DNA of 64,000 nt, taken from contig JAICUB010000013.1 of the NCBI GenBank assembly GCA_025936045.1, positions 1 through 64,000 of the forward strand, in the 5' to 3' direction. The notes under the pieces are model-generated. The model saw only the letters and a list, made by a program, of their open reading frames with translations, had not been told where the DNA came from and searched no databases. Numbering within the stretch: position 1 is the first letter of the stretch; each line of letters starts with the position of its first letter. Shown here piece by piece: positions 17,791 through 26,853 of the stretch. This stretch comes from Polyangiaceae bacterium (GTDB lineage: Bacteria > Myxococcota_A > Polyangia > Polyangiales > Polyangiaceae). The translations under genes were made by a program, and so were the position numbers.

Positions 17791-19215
17791 TCAGCGCTGC
17801 TCGCCTTCTGTCCTTCGCTGCTTCTCCGCGGCGTAGAGCCGTCGGAGCTCGCGACCATGCGCCATACGGGCGACCGTACACCCGAGATAACGGCGCAGCG
17901 TGAGATACGCGAGGCCCTGCCGCAGGTCTCCCTCGAGCACGAGGTAGCCGAAGTGCTCGTCGGCGAACTCGAGCGGTTCCACTGCGATCTGCGCGGGCTT
18001 CTCGCCGCGCAAAAATCCGCGCGGGAACAGCTCCTCCACGGGAAAGGGTTGTGATTGGTGATGAAAGACGACGTCACGTCCCGTCGACTCGAGCGCGACG
18101 CGGGCGTGGCGCAAGCCGCCCGCGTAAGTACACAAGAGCAGCCGCCTCAGGCCGAGCAACTCGAGCACTCCGCTCATCACGCGGGCAAGCGACGGGAAAT
18201 CGGGCGACCGGACGATGTTCTCCGCGAGACGCTCGAGCTCGCGATGGGCGCGTGAGTTCGCGAGCTCGCGCCGCACGAGCTCGCGTAGCGCGTCTTCGCG
18301 TAGCTCCAGTGTGCGCGTTGCGTCGACACCCGGCGGCAAGGTGCGACGCTCCTCGTTCGCTTGACACCCGCAGGATTCGCGAATCACGAGCGGCGAGGGT
18401 ACGACGATCGGCTCGGACTCGATGGCGTCGGCGTGGGCGCCGTCGAGCGCGTACCGCGCCGCGGCCGTGCCGATGTCGATGAGGGGCTGGCGCACCGTCG
18501 TGAGCGCGGGCGACGAGAAGCCGGACTCTTCGGTATCGTCGTAGCCGACGACGGAGACGTCGTGAGGGACGCGCATTCCGACGGCTTTGAGGCCGTCGAG
18601 CGCGCCGAGCGCCATCATGTCGTTCGCCGCGACGACGGCGTCGAACTTGCGCTGGCGCTGGAGCTGCCGGATCGCTTCGCGTCCCGAACGCGCTTCGAAG
18701 TCGCCGGAGACGATGAGCGCGGGATCGGCGAAGAGCCCGACGCTCTCCATGGCCATGCGGTACGCACCGAGCCGGTTGCGAGCGTCGCTGCTGCCCTCGG
18801 GCCCCGCGATGAAGGCGATCTTGCGCCGGTCGTGACGCTTCGCGAGGTGCATGACGGCTTGGAAAATGCCCGTCTCCGCGTCGGCGCCGACGCTCGGCAG
18901 CGTCGGAAGATCCACGCCGATCGTCACGGCGCGGGGAACCGAACGCACCGCGACCATCACGTCGCCGAGCGAGTCGCGCAACATCTCGCCGAGCAAGAGC
19001 CAGGCGTCGATTCCGCCCGGCAGCGCCACGGAATCAACGTCGTTCCGAAAGAGCGGCGCCTGGGGGAAGCCGGCCCCGAAGAAGAGGCAGTGGCTGCCGC
19101 CCCGGCCGAGCTCTTGCGCGGCGGCGTGGGCGATTTTCAGCGAATACGGATCGGCAAAGCCATTGGCGAGAATCCCTACGATCGTCGGCCGGCGAGCAAC
19201 GGGTGCTGGAGACAT
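17791..19215 (-). CDS. LacI-type ligand-binding sensor protein lacking a DNA-binding domain
   Basis: A 474-aa protein whose first 300 residues are a LacI/GalR-like periplasmic-binding fold (VGILANGFADPYSLKIAHA, KIAFIAGPEGSSDARNRLGAY, DAVVAANDMMALGAL, VPHDVSVVGYDDTEESGFSSPALTT, in parts). The usual N-terminal helix-turn-helix is missing: the fold starts within ten residues of the ATG. A linker with a Cys-Gly-Cys and a helical region lead to a GAF-like C-terminal domain (about 320-465). In related proteins this sensor is joined to GGDEF or histidine kinase domains; here no output domain is recognised. No signal peptide, so it is cytoplasmic. Role unknown. Confidence 0.8.
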   Translation of the reverse strand: MSPAPVARRPTIVGILANGFADPYSLKIAHAAAQELGRGGSHCLFFGAGFPQAPLFRNDVDSVALPGGIDAWLLLGEMLRDSLGDVMVAVRSVPRAVTIGVDLPTLPSVGADAETGIFQAVMHLAKRHDRRKIAFIAGPEGSSDARNRLGAYRMAMESVGLFADPALIVSGDFEARSGREAIRQLQRQRKFDAVVAANDMMALGALDGLKAVGMRVPHDVSVVGYDDTEESGFSSPALTTVRQPLIDIGTAAARYALDGAHADAIESEPIVVPSPLVIRESCGCQANEERRTLPPGVDATRTLELREDALRELVRRELANSRAHRELERLAENIVRSPDFPSLARVMSGVLELLGLRRLLLCTYAGGLRHARVALESTGRDVVFHHQSQPFPVEELFPRGFLRGEKPAQIAVEPLEFADEHFGYLVLEGDLRQGLAYLTLRRYLGCTVARMAHGRELRRLYAAEKQRRTEGEQR

Positions 19216-19241
19216 AGTTTTTTCAGACGACCCCTGCCCCC

Positions 19242-19252
19242 GAGATTATCTC
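19242..19252. promoter_or_regulatory. Palindrome upstream of the LacI-like sensor gene
   Basis: GAGATTATCTC is an 11-base perfect palindrome in a locally AT-rich stretch, ending 27 bases before the ATG of the LacI-like gene. It could be an operator. The sensor itself has no DNA-binding domain, so any regulator would be another protein. Confidence 0.25.
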
Positions 19253-19357
19253 AAAACGCGCCACCCACACTATGCCCCACGCTCGAGCGGTGTGCCGACA
19301 TTGGCATACACCGCCCGCTGCGTGGGCGCCGGTAGCGCACCGCACCGGTACATGTGG

Positions 19358-20038
19358 TCAGTCGAGCCGGGTGCGCGCGAGCACGGCCTCGACCTCGGCG
19401 AGCACCGCCACGCGGTCGCACGCCTTGTCGGCGTGGACGCGCCGAGGGTCGATCAGGATCGGATGGAGCCCGGCCGCGCGGGCGCCGACGACGTCGACCG
19501 TGAACATGTCACCTACATGAGCGGCGTGCTCGGCGCGCACGCCGAGCCGCTCGAGCGCAACGTGAAAGAGGCGCGCGTCGGGCTTCTCGCTGCCTTCTTC
19601 GGCCGAATCGACGACCGTTTCGAAGAAGCGGGCGAGCCCCACGCGCTCGAGCTTGCGGCGCACGGTGCCGTTCGCGTTCGAGACGACGCCGAGCCGATAA
19701 CGGCTGGAGAGCGCCGCGAGCGCCGCTTCGGTGCCCTCGATCACGCACTCCCACAGGTTCGTCGTGTCGTGATAGCTCCGCAAGCGCTCGAACGCCCGCA
19801 TGGGTGGTCGCTCCACTCCGGCGTAATGCGCGATGTTCAGCATGTAGGAGAGCCAGGTGTCGGCGTGACGCCGCACGCCGTCCCCGCGATCGGAGGCGAG
19901 CCGCGCTTCGGCTTCGGCCCGCTCGAGGACGCTCGCGGCGACGACGACGCCGTCGGTTGCGTACTCGGCCGCGATGCGCTCGAAATTCGGCGTGACGAGC
20001 GTCCCACCCACGTCGAGGAGCAAAGTCGTGATCGGCAT
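19358..20038 (-). CDS. HAD-superfamily hydrolase
   Basis: A 226-aa HAD-like phosphatase. Motif I is LLLDVGGTL: the nucleophile Asp is present but the second Asp of the usual DxDxT is Gly, a variant seen in some real subfamilies. Motif II is VVSNANGT, motif III the Lys in EKPDARLFHVAL, motif IV GDMFTVDVVGARAAG. The alpha-helical cap lies between residues 15 and 95. Substrate cannot be predicted. It lies between the LacI-like sensor and the MlaF-like gene on the same strand with ordinary gaps. Confidence 0.88.
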   Translation of the reverse strand: MPITTLLLDVGGTLVTPNFERIAAEYATDGVVVAASVLERAEAEARLASDRGDGVRRHADTWLSYMLNIAHYAGVERPPMRAFERLRSYHDTTNLWECVIEGTEAALAALSSRYRLGVVSNANGTVRRKLERVGLARFFETVVDSAEEGSEKPDARLFHVALERLGVRAEHAAHVGDMFTVDVVGARAAGLHPILIDPRRVHADKACDRVAVLAEVEAVLARTRLD

Positions 20039-20087
20039 GGTTCGCTGCGAAGGCTGAGTCAGTCGGGAGCCGGCATGAGCTCGAACG

Positions 20088-20927
20088 CTAGCTGTTCAAC
20101 AGCGCTTCGACGCTTTCTTTGACCGGCGCGCGGCCCTCGATGAAGTCGGCGACGCGCGGATCCTGCGAGCTCCGGAACTCGTCGACGCTGCCGATCATGA
20201 TGATGCGTCCGGAATGGACCATCGCGATACGGTCACTGATCGAAAATGCGCTTTTCATGTCGTGCGTCACGACGACGCTCGTGATGTTGAGCCGCTCCTG
20301 CAAGCCCGTGATCAGGTGGTTTACGCGCGCGGTGTTGATCGGGTCGAGCCCGGTCGTCGGCTCGTCGTAGAGGAGGACCTCGGGCTGGACGGCGATGGCG
20401 CGCGCGAGGCCGACGCGCTTACGCATGCCGCCCGAAAGATCGGCGGGTTGCATCGATTCGATCCCCGGCAAGCCGACGAGGTCGAGCGCCCACGCGACGC
20501 GCTCGGCGCGCTCGGCTTCGGTCATCGTGTAAAAAAAATGCTCCTCGAGGCCGTACCCGACGTTCTCCCCGACGGTGAGCGAGTCGAAGAGGGCGCCGCT
20601 CTGGAACAGCATCGCGATGCGACGCCGCACGTCGGAGAGCTCCGCCTCGTCGAGCCGGGTAAGGTCACGCCCGTCGAAGTAGATGTGCCCGGAGTCGGCG
20701 ACGAGGAGCCCAATCAGCATCTTGAGCATGACGCTCTTGCCGACGCCGGAGCCGCCGCAGATGGTCAACACCTCGCCGCGTTCGACCGCGAGCTCGAGCC
20801 CCGCGTACACGACCTTCGGTCCGAACGCCTTGAACACGCGCTCGAACTTGATGAAGGCGTCGGACACGAGGCGAACATAGTACGACGGGGCGGGCTTTTC
20901 ACGCCCGGGCCCGGCCGCGCTTTTCAT
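20088..20927 (-). CDS. mlaF: MlaF-like ABC transporter ATP-binding protein
   Basis: A 279-aa ABC ATPase of the MlaF/Mkl family that powers lipid transport through MCE systems. Walker A GGSGVGKS, Q-loop MLFQSGALFDSLTVGENV (typical of this subgroup), signature LSGGMRKRVGLARA, Walker B VLLYDEPTTGLDP, switch VVVTHDM. The annotated ATG overlaps the recJ stop by 4 bases (ATGA), implying coupling; an internal GTG (VSDAFIKF) could be the start of the conserved domain. Its MlaE permease is not adjacent; the MlaD-type protein at 13119 may be a partner. Confidence 0.88.
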   Translation of the reverse strand: MKSAAGPGREKPAPSYYVRLVSDAFIKFERVFKAFGPKVVYAGLELAVERGEVLTICGGSGVGKSVMLKMLIGLLVADSGHIYFDGRDLTRLDEAELSDVRRRIAMLFQSGALFDSLTVGENVGYGLEEHFFYTMTEAERAERVAWALDLVGLPGIESMQPADLSGGMRKRVGLARAIAVQPEVLLYDEPTTGLDPINTARVNHLITGLQERLNITSVVVTHDMKSAFSISDRIAMVHSGRIIMIGSVDEFRSSQDPRVADFIEGRAPVKESVEALLNS

Positions 20928-22609
20928 GCCACGCGCGTCAAGCGGATCTCAGCGGCGTCTCCGCCGCGAAAGCGGTCGCGCACGAGCGACCCCGCGAGCG
21001 TCACGCTCGCGCCCGGCTCGAACGTCCGCTCGCCCATCCCGGCTCCGAACGCGCCCACACGTTCACCCGAACCGAGCTCGACCTCGAGCTTCAGGTGCCC
21101 GCCACGCACTTCGCGGGCACGGACGAGCGTGCCTTCGAGCTCGAGCTCCGGTGAAGGGTTGCCCTCCCCGCACGGCTCGAGCAGCGCGAAATCCCCGAGG
21201 ACGCGGGCGAGCGTGTCTCCGGGCGCGAGCGAAACGGCGGGGACTTCCGGCGCCTTCGCAGAGTCGGGCTCCTGAGCGGCGACCGCCGCCGCAAAGCCCT
21301 CGCGGAGCTCCGCCAAGCGTTCCAGCGTGACCTCGAGGCCCGCGGCCGCTTGATGCCCGCCGAAGCGCGAGAGCACCGGGCTCACGGCTTTGAGTGCGTC
21401 ATAGAGACGCGAGCCGCGCGGGCCGCGCACCGAGCCGCGACCGACGCCGCCCTCGAAGCCGATCACCGCGACGGGGCGACCGAGGTCGTCCGCGAGGCGG
21501 CCCGCGACGATGCCGAGGATGCCGTGCAGCCAGCCCTCGCGTCCGATCACGACGGCCGGAGCCTCGTCCCAGCGTTGCTCGCGTACCTCCGCGAGCGCTT
21601 CGGCGACCATGCGATCTTGGAGTACGCGCCGCTCGGCGTTTTTTTGCTCGACGTCCCCCGCGAGCTGATCGGCGCGATCGGGATTTTTCTCGAGCAGGAG
21701 GGCGAGCGTGACGGCGGCGGAGCCGAGACGCCCGGGCGCGTTCAAGCGCGGCGCGATCCGAAACGCGACCTCGTCGGCGCGGAGCGCGGCACCGCGCTCG
21801 AGCTTGGCGAGCTCGAACAGCGCGCGCAGGCCCGGCCGCTTGGCGTCACCGAGCCGCGCCAGCCCGGCGCGCACGAGCGCGCGGTTGTCGCCGACGAGCG
21901 GCACGACGTCGGCGATGGTGCCGATGGCGACGAGGTCGAGCACGCTCGTGAGATCGATGGTGCGGCCGAGGCGAGCGCGCACGGCCGCGCCCACCGAGAG
22001 ACACAAGCCGCACGACGCGAGCCATTTGAACGGAAAGCCGCAGCCGGGACGCTGCGGATTCAAGAACGCGACGGCGGGGAGCGGCTCGTCCGGGACGAGG
22101 TGGTGATCGACGACGACGGCGTCGATCCCGCGGCGCCGGAGCTCGGCGAGCGAGGCGTGGTCCGAAGAGCCGCAATCACAGGTGACGACGAGCGTCGCCC
22201 CCGTCGCCACGATGCGCGCGACGGCCGCGGCGGACACGCCGTAACCGCCGTCGCCGCGCTCGGCGACGAGCGGCGTCACGTCGGCGTCCAGCGCGCGCAG
22301 GAGCTCGGTGAGGACGGCTGTCGCCGTGATGCCGTCGCAGTCGTAATCCCCGAAGACGGCGATGCGCTCGTGCGCGCTGACGGCGCGGGCGATGCGCTCG
22401 GCGGCGGCGTCGCGGTCGAGCATCGCGTGGGGCGACGACAGCTCGGCCAGGCGCGGGCTCAGGAAACGCCGCGTCACGTCGAGGTCGCGAAAGCCGCGCG
22501 CGTCGAGCCAGGTCGCGAGCGTGAGCGAGATGGAGAGCGCCCGCGACAGCTGGAGCGCGGACGGGGGCGGTTGGGGTGCACCGGCCAGAGCCTGTGCGCT
22601 CGCGAGCAT
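20924..22609 (-). CDS. recJ: Single-stranded-DNA-specific exonuclease RecJ
   Basis: A 561-aa RecJ, the 5'-3' single-strand exonuclease of recombination and mismatch repair. The DHH phosphoesterase motifs are visible: AVFGDYDCDGITATAVL (about 85-101), the DCGSSDH metal site, and VVDHHLVPDE. The C-terminal DHHA1/OB part has GREGWLHGILGIVAGRLAD, GRGSVRGPRGSRLYDAL and FGGHQAAAGLEV. Length is normal for the family. The gene is followed with ATGA overlap by the MlaF-like gene. Confidence 0.96.
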   Translation of the reverse strand: MLASAQALAGAPQPPPSALQLSRALSISLTLATWLDARGFRDLDVTRRFLSPRLAELSSPHAMLDRDAAAERIARAVSAHERIAVFGDYDCDGITATAVLTELLRALDADVTPLVAERGDGGYGVSAAAVARIVATGATLVVTCDCGSSDHASLAELRRRGIDAVVVDHHLVPDEPLPAVAFLNPQRPGCGFPFKWLASCGLCLSVGAAVRARLGRTIDLTSVLDLVAIGTIADVVPLVGDNRALVRAGLARLGDAKRPGLRALFELAKLERGAALRADEVAFRIAPRLNAPGRLGSAAVTLALLLEKNPDRADQLAGDVEQKNAERRVLQDRMVAEALAEVREQRWDEAPAVVIGREGWLHGILGIVAGRLADDLGRPVAVIGFEGGVGRGSVRGPRGSRLYDALKAVSPVLSRFGGHQAAAGLEVTLERLAELREGFAAAVAAQEPDSAKAPEVPAVSLAPGDTLARVLGDFALLEPCGEGNPSPELELEGTLVRAREVRGGHLKLEVELGSGERVGAFGAGMGERTFEPGASVTLAGSLVRDRFRGGDAAEIRLTRVA

Positions 22610-22718
22610 GAGCTCGGAAGTAGCGGGGCTCTGACGAGAAGGCTAGCCCCCGCGGACATAGCGTGACCGGACTGGCAGCAGGCGCCGTGTTTCGCGCGAC
22701 CCTGAACCCAAATCCCAC

Positions 22719-22766
22719 AAAAAGGGCTAGCCCCGCGGGGACGGTGGGGGTCCCGGGCGGGGCTAG
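22719..22766 (-). terminator. Rho-independent terminator
   Basis: On the minus strand, CTAGCCCCGC (22757-22766) pairs perfectly with GCGGGGCTAG (22727-22736), followed by CCC and a run of five T. It lies 30 bases downstream of the stop of the gene at 22796 and ends its transcript. A third related GGCTAGCC element lies near 22642. Confidence 0.7.
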
Positions 22767-22795
22767 CGAGCGTCGCGGGGAGGGATCGCGGCGCT

Positions 22796-23191
22796 TTAGT
22801 TCAATTCATGCGGGTCGAACTCGGGGGCGTCGAGCGGACGGGCGATGAACACCCAGCGCACGGCGCCGTCGGGACCGATGATGCGCACGTGGTCTTCCGG
22901 CACGGCGAGCAGCGTGATGAGCGGGCCGTTGTCACCAGGCTGAACCTGCACGAGATCCATCCCGTCGAGCACGCGGAGGCCGTCGAGGGCCTCCTGCATG
23001 CCGAGACCTGCACGCTTGGACATGCTGCGCAATGGACGCGTGCGGTCCGACCCGAAGGCTCCGAGCAGCGCCTGAGCGTTGATGCAGGCGGCGCGGTGTT
23101 GGTCGGACATCTCCTCCCAGAGCTCTACGGGGAAGCCCAGGGGCCGCGCGGTCGCCGCAACTTCTTGGACGGGCATTTGGGGAGCGAACAT
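22796..23191 (-). CDS. Conserved-looking hypothetical protein
   Basis: A 131-aa soluble protein with strong coding character, an ATG at 23191, and its own terminator. The middle (RSMSKRAGLGMQEALDGLRVLDGMDLVQV, in parts) looks like a winged-helix turn followed by beta strands ending in VRWVFIARPL. This suggests a small DNA- or protein-binding module, but I cannot name the family. It is upstream of recJ by about 190 bases on the same strand and separated from it by the terminator. Confidence 0.75.
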   Translation of the reverse strand: MFAPQMPVQEVAATARPLGFPVELWEEMSDQHRAACINAQALLGAFGSDRTRPLRSMSKRAGLGMQEALDGLRVLDGMDLVQVQPGDNGPLITLLAVPEDHVRIIGPDGAVRWVFIARPLDAPEFDPHELN

Positions 23192-23399
23192 GACACGAAC
23201 TTAAGGTCGGCCAGCAGGCTGTCAACGACGGGCACAGAACGTGAGACGCCCAGACAGGGTCCGTGGACGCCCGGCATGGCCAGCGTCCGACGAGCGAAGC
23301 GAGCGGCCGGAGCGCGAGTTAGGGCACCAAGGCCCCGCGAGCCAAGCGAGCACGCCGTCAGGCGGCGGGGGGCGCGGTCGCGAAGCGAGCCGCGGGGGG

Positions 23400-23463
23400 C
23401 AAGGCCCCCCAGCACGCGAAGGCCCCCCAGAACGAGAAGGCCCCCCAGAACGAGAAGGCCCCC
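23400..23463. repeat. Tandem 18-base repeat downstream of secF
   Basis: The unit GAAGGCCCCCCAGAACGA is exact at 23418-23435 and 23436-23453. A diverged copy precedes (23400-23417) and a partial copy follows (23454-23463), up to the secF stop at 23469. The preceding 130 bases also repeat GCGAAGCGAGC-like words. No gene is seen in 23192-23468. Confidence 0.8.
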
Positions 23464-23468
23464 TTGAA

Positions 23469-24719
23469 CTACGCCGGCGCGGTGGCGCGCTTGGCCTTCG
23501 GCCGGCCGCGCGAGCCCTTGGAACCGCCGCTGCCGCCCGTGGCGCCGCCGCCCATACGAGAGAAGAGCACCTTGTCGAGCCACTCGGTCGCCGGAAGCGC
23601 GATGTAGATGGTCGAGTAGATGCCGAACATGAAGCCGACGGTGAGGGAGAACGCGAAGTTCTTCAGCGTGCCGGTGCCCCAGATGAAGAAGGCGAGGAGG
23701 CTCATCTGCACCGTGGCCGTCGTCAAAATGGTTCGGCCGAGCATCTCGGAAGTGCTCACGTTGATGAGCTCACGGAAGCTCGCCCCGCGCAGCTTGCCGA
23801 GGTTCTCGCGCACGCGATCGTAAATGACGACCGTGTCGTTCACGGAGTAGCCGACGATCGTGAGGATGGCGGCGACCGTCGTGAGGTCGATCTCCTTGCC
23901 GAGCAGGATCAGCATGCCGAGCGAGCCGGTCGCGTCGTGGATCAGGGCGATGATGCCGCCGGGGGCGAACCGGAGATCGAACCGGAACGCGATGTACGCC
24001 ATGATGAAGACGATCTCGATCAAGATGCTCTTGATCGCGCTGTCCCGGAGCTGAGCGCCGGCGCGCGGACCGATCCATTCCGAGCGTAGAGCCTGGTCCG
24101 GCGCGCGCGCCCCGAGCCCCTTCTGCAGGGCGCCGATGAGCTGGTCGCCCTTGCTCATGAGCTCGATTTCGACCTTGTGGTCGCGCGCGTTCTGGATGTG
24201 CGGGTTATTCGCGCCGGGGTGCAGGTGAATGCCGGCGACCGACGAGGCCTGGGCCTTGATCCACGCGAGGTCGGGCTCGTCGTTGTAGCGAGCGGTGATC
24301 TTGTCGCCGCCGGGGCTGAAGCGAACTTCGGTGGCCTGCTTCGACGGCGGGCACTCGGTGGCCGACAGCTTGTTGCCGAAGCAGAGCCTGCGCTCGATTT
24401 GCTCCTGCACCTCGTGCGCGATGGTCGAGACCTCCTGCACACGGATGAGGTAGCGGTCGGGGTTCCTCGGATCGTCGACCTTGATCACGTCGGGTGAAGC
24501 GAAGCCGCCCGCGGTGACGGCGCTGCGGATTTCCCCGACGGTGACGTGACCCTTGAACGCCACCTCGATTTCCGTGCCGCCGCGGAAGTCCGTCCCGAGA
24601 CGAGCCTTGCCCATCGCGAGGAGCGCGATGGAGCCGAACGTGATGATCAAGCTCAGGCCGACGAAAAAGGCTCGCCAGCGCATGAAGTCGTAGACTTTAC
24701 CGCTCGAAAAGAAGCGCAT
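23469..24719 (-). CDS. secF: Protein translocase subunit SecF
   Basis: A 416-aa SecF, the proton-driven accessory subunit of SecYEG export. The first helix is followed by LGTDFRGGTEIEVAFKG (the conserved FxGGT site), a periplasmic P1-like domain longer than usual (about residues 45-215), and five more helices including IALIHDATGSLGMLILLG and VAAILTIVGYSVNDTVVIYDRVREN (in parts), the SecD/F signature. The tail is Gly/Lys-rich. It begins 3 bases after the secD stop, in the yajC-secD-secF operon. Confidence 0.96.
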   Translation of the reverse strand: MRFFSSGKVYDFMRWRAFFVGLSLIITFGSIALLAMGKARLGTDFRGGTEIEVAFKGHVTVGEIRSAVTAGGFASPDVIKVDDPRNPDRYLIRVQEVSTIAHEVQEQIERRLCFGNKLSATECPPSKQATEVRFSPGGDKITARYNDEPDLAWIKAQASSVAGIHLHPGANNPHIQNARDHKVEIELMSKGDQLIGALQKGLGARAPDQALRSEWIGPRAGAQLRDSAIKSILIEIVFIMAYIAFRFDLRFAPGGIIALIHDATGSLGMLILLGKEIDLTTVAAILTIVGYSVNDTVVIYDRVRENLGKLRGASFRELINVSTSEMLGRTILTTATVQMSLLAFFIWGTGTLKNFAFSLTVGFMFGIYSTIYIALPATEWLDKVLFSRMGGGATGGSGGSKGSRGRPKAKRATAPA

Positions 24720-24722
24720 GCG

Positions 24723-26849
24723 TCAACCCAACGCGAGCTTTCCCTGGCGACCCAGGAAGCGGACCCAGAGATCGAACATCACGCGCGTCATCGCGACGCC
24801 CGTGAAGAGGCTGCAGACGACGCCGACGAGCAGCGCTGCCGCGAAGCCCTTGATCGGGCCGGTGCCATACTGAGAGAGGACGACGCCGGCGATCACGCTC
24901 GTGATGTGGCCGTCGAAGATGGCGCTGAAGGCGCGCTTGTAGCCGATCTCGACGGCGGCTCGCGGGCTCTTCCCGATGTCGATTTCTTCACGAATGCGCT
25001 CGTTGATGAGCACGTTCACGTCGACGCTCATGCCGATGGTGAGCGCGAGGCCGGCGATGCCGGGCAGCGTCATCGACGCGCCGAAGGACGCGAGGATCGC
25101 GAGCTGCAAGAACAGGTTCATGATCACCGCGACGTCGGCGATGAGCCCCGCGCGGTTGTAGTAGATGACCATGAAGATCAAGACGAGGGCGCTGCCGCCG
25201 AGGGCGCCCTGCACGCCGAGATCGATCGAGTCGCGGCCGAGCGAGGGGCCGATGCGCTGCTCGTTCGACGGCGAGATCGGCGCCGGCAGCGCGCCGGAGC
25301 GGAGCACGAGCTCGAGCTGTCGCGCGCTCTGGAGCTGCTGCTCGGGGTCGCTCGAGCCCATCGTGATTTGAGCGTGCCCGCCGGGGATGCGCGTCTGAAT
25401 CACCGGCGCGCTCTCGATGCGGCCGTCGAGGATGATGGCGAAACGGCGCTTGATGTTGTCGCCCGTGATTTGCTCGAAGATGCGCCCGCCCTGCTCGGTG
25501 AACGTGAGGTTCACGTGCCAGCCGCCGAGCGCGCCCTGGCCCTGGTCGGGCGAGGCCGCCGCGTCGCGCACCTGATCGCCGGTTACTTCGGCGCGGGACT
25601 TCAGGAGATAGGTGCGCCAGCCGCGCTCCACCTCTTTCAACGACACCGTGTCCTGCGGCGTGCGCACGAGCTCGAAGCCGAGCTCGCGGTCGGGAGGAAC
25701 CGGCAGCGTCGCCGCCCACTCCTTCAGCCGCGTGAGCGTCTGCTGGCTCGTCTCCTTCTCCCCCTTCTTCAGGAAGGCGTAGGTGACGACCGACTTCTTC
25801 ACGTCGCCGCTCTTGTCGACACCCACCGAGACGGCCTCACGATCGAACTCGAGCCCTTCGGGCAGCGTGCCCGGATGGTTGCTCGCGCTCTCCTGGACTT
25901 GCTTCATGAAGTCCGAATCGTCGTCGAGCAGCTTGAACTCGAGGCGCGCCGTCTGGCTGATGATGTCGCGGATGGTGGCGAAGCTCTTCTCGTCCTCGCC
26001 CGGCACCTCGACGATGATGTCCTCGTCGCGCGTCGAAACCGCCGCTTCGCGCAGGCCGAGCTCGTCGATGCGGCGGTTGATGATCTCGCGCGCCTGACCG
26101 ACCGCGCGGTCGCGAATGCCCGACTCGACGCTCGAGCGGATGCGGAACTCCCAGGTGTGTCCGTCCTGGCTCCGCGTGTAGGAGAGCTCGGAGCGGAAAC
26201 GCTCGAGGAAACGCTGGTCTATTTTCGACGGATCGACGCCGGGCTTGAGCGTCATGCGGATGAGCTCGGCGGGGTGGCGCGGCGCCTCGAGGTCGACCTT
26301 GTCGCGGAGCTTCGTGTACGTCTCTTCGGTCGGGCGCTCATCGCCCGTGTGCAGGCCGAACACGCGCGTGAGCTCGTTGCGCATGTCCTCGTAGTAGTGG
26401 TCGCGCTTGTCCTTGACGGCCTCTTCGACGTCGACCGTGTAGACGAGCCGCAGGCCGCCGCGGAGATCGAGCCCCGCGACGAGCCGGAACGCCACGTGGT
26501 CCTTGATGTACTGCGGGCACGGGAAGCGCCCCGAGCTCATGCCGTTGAAGGTCGGCCAGAGCGCGAGAAAGCCGAGCGTCACGACGGCGGCGTTCAGCGA
26601 CGCGCGCATGCGCCAGCTCATGTCGAGCACCGGAACGGCCGCAAACGTCGCCGTCAGCGCCAGCACGCCGAGCACGACCATCGGCCAAAAGCTGTCGACC
26701 CACGCGGCGCCGGCCGCGCTCGCGGCGAGCACCGCGGCGAGCCAGAGCGCGATGCGATGCCCGCGAACGACCGCGCCGAGCGCGAGGTTCACGAGCGCAT
26801 AAACTCCGAAGATGACGGTGAGGACGAGCGCTGGCGTGATGGGCGGCAT
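24723..26849 (-). CDS. secD: Protein translocase subunit SecD
   Basis: A 708-aa SecD. Four N-terminal hydrophobic stretches precede LVAGLDLRGGLRLVYTVDV (the GLDLRGG motif), a large periplasmic domain including AVSTRDEDIIVEVPGED, then six helices with GLALTIGMSVDVNVLINERIREE (in parts) and YGTGPIKGFAAALLVGVVCSLFTGV. The extra N-terminal helices are more than the single helix of E. coli SecD. It follows yajC by 4 bases and precedes secF by 3. Confidence 0.96.
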   Translation of the reverse strand: MPPITPALVLTVIFGVYALVNLALGAVVRGHRIALWLAAVLAASAAGAAWVDSFWPMVVLGVLALTATFAAVPVLDMSWRMRASLNAAVVTLGFLALWPTFNGMSSGRFPCPQYIKDHVAFRLVAGLDLRGGLRLVYTVDVEEAVKDKRDHYYEDMRNELTRVFGLHTGDERPTEETYTKLRDKVDLEAPRHPAELIRMTLKPGVDPSKIDQRFLERFRSELSYTRSQDGHTWEFRIRSSVESGIRDRAVGQAREIINRRIDELGLREAAVSTRDEDIIVEVPGEDEKSFATIRDIISQTARLEFKLLDDDSDFMKQVQESASNHPGTLPEGLEFDREAVSVGVDKSGDVKKSVVTYAFLKKGEKETSQQTLTRLKEWAATLPVPPDRELGFELVRTPQDTVSLKEVERGWRTYLLKSRAEVTGDQVRDAAASPDQGQGALGGWHVNLTFTEQGGRIFEQITGDNIKRRFAIILDGRIESAPVIQTRIPGGHAQITMGSSDPEQQLQSARQLELVLRSGALPAPISPSNEQRIGPSLGRDSIDLGVQGALGGSALVLIFMVIYYNRAGLIADVAVIMNLFLQLAILASFGASMTLPGIAGLALTIGMSVDVNVLINERIREEIDIGKSPRAAVEIGYKRAFSAIFDGHITSVIAGVVLSQYGTGPIKGFAAALLVGVVCSLFTGVAMTRVMFDLWVRFLGRQGKLALG

Positions 26850-26853
26850 CGGG

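Noticed and set aside
23192-23468. A CRISPR-like array
   Set aside because: The 18-base units are directly adjacent with no unique spacers, and no cas gene is present.
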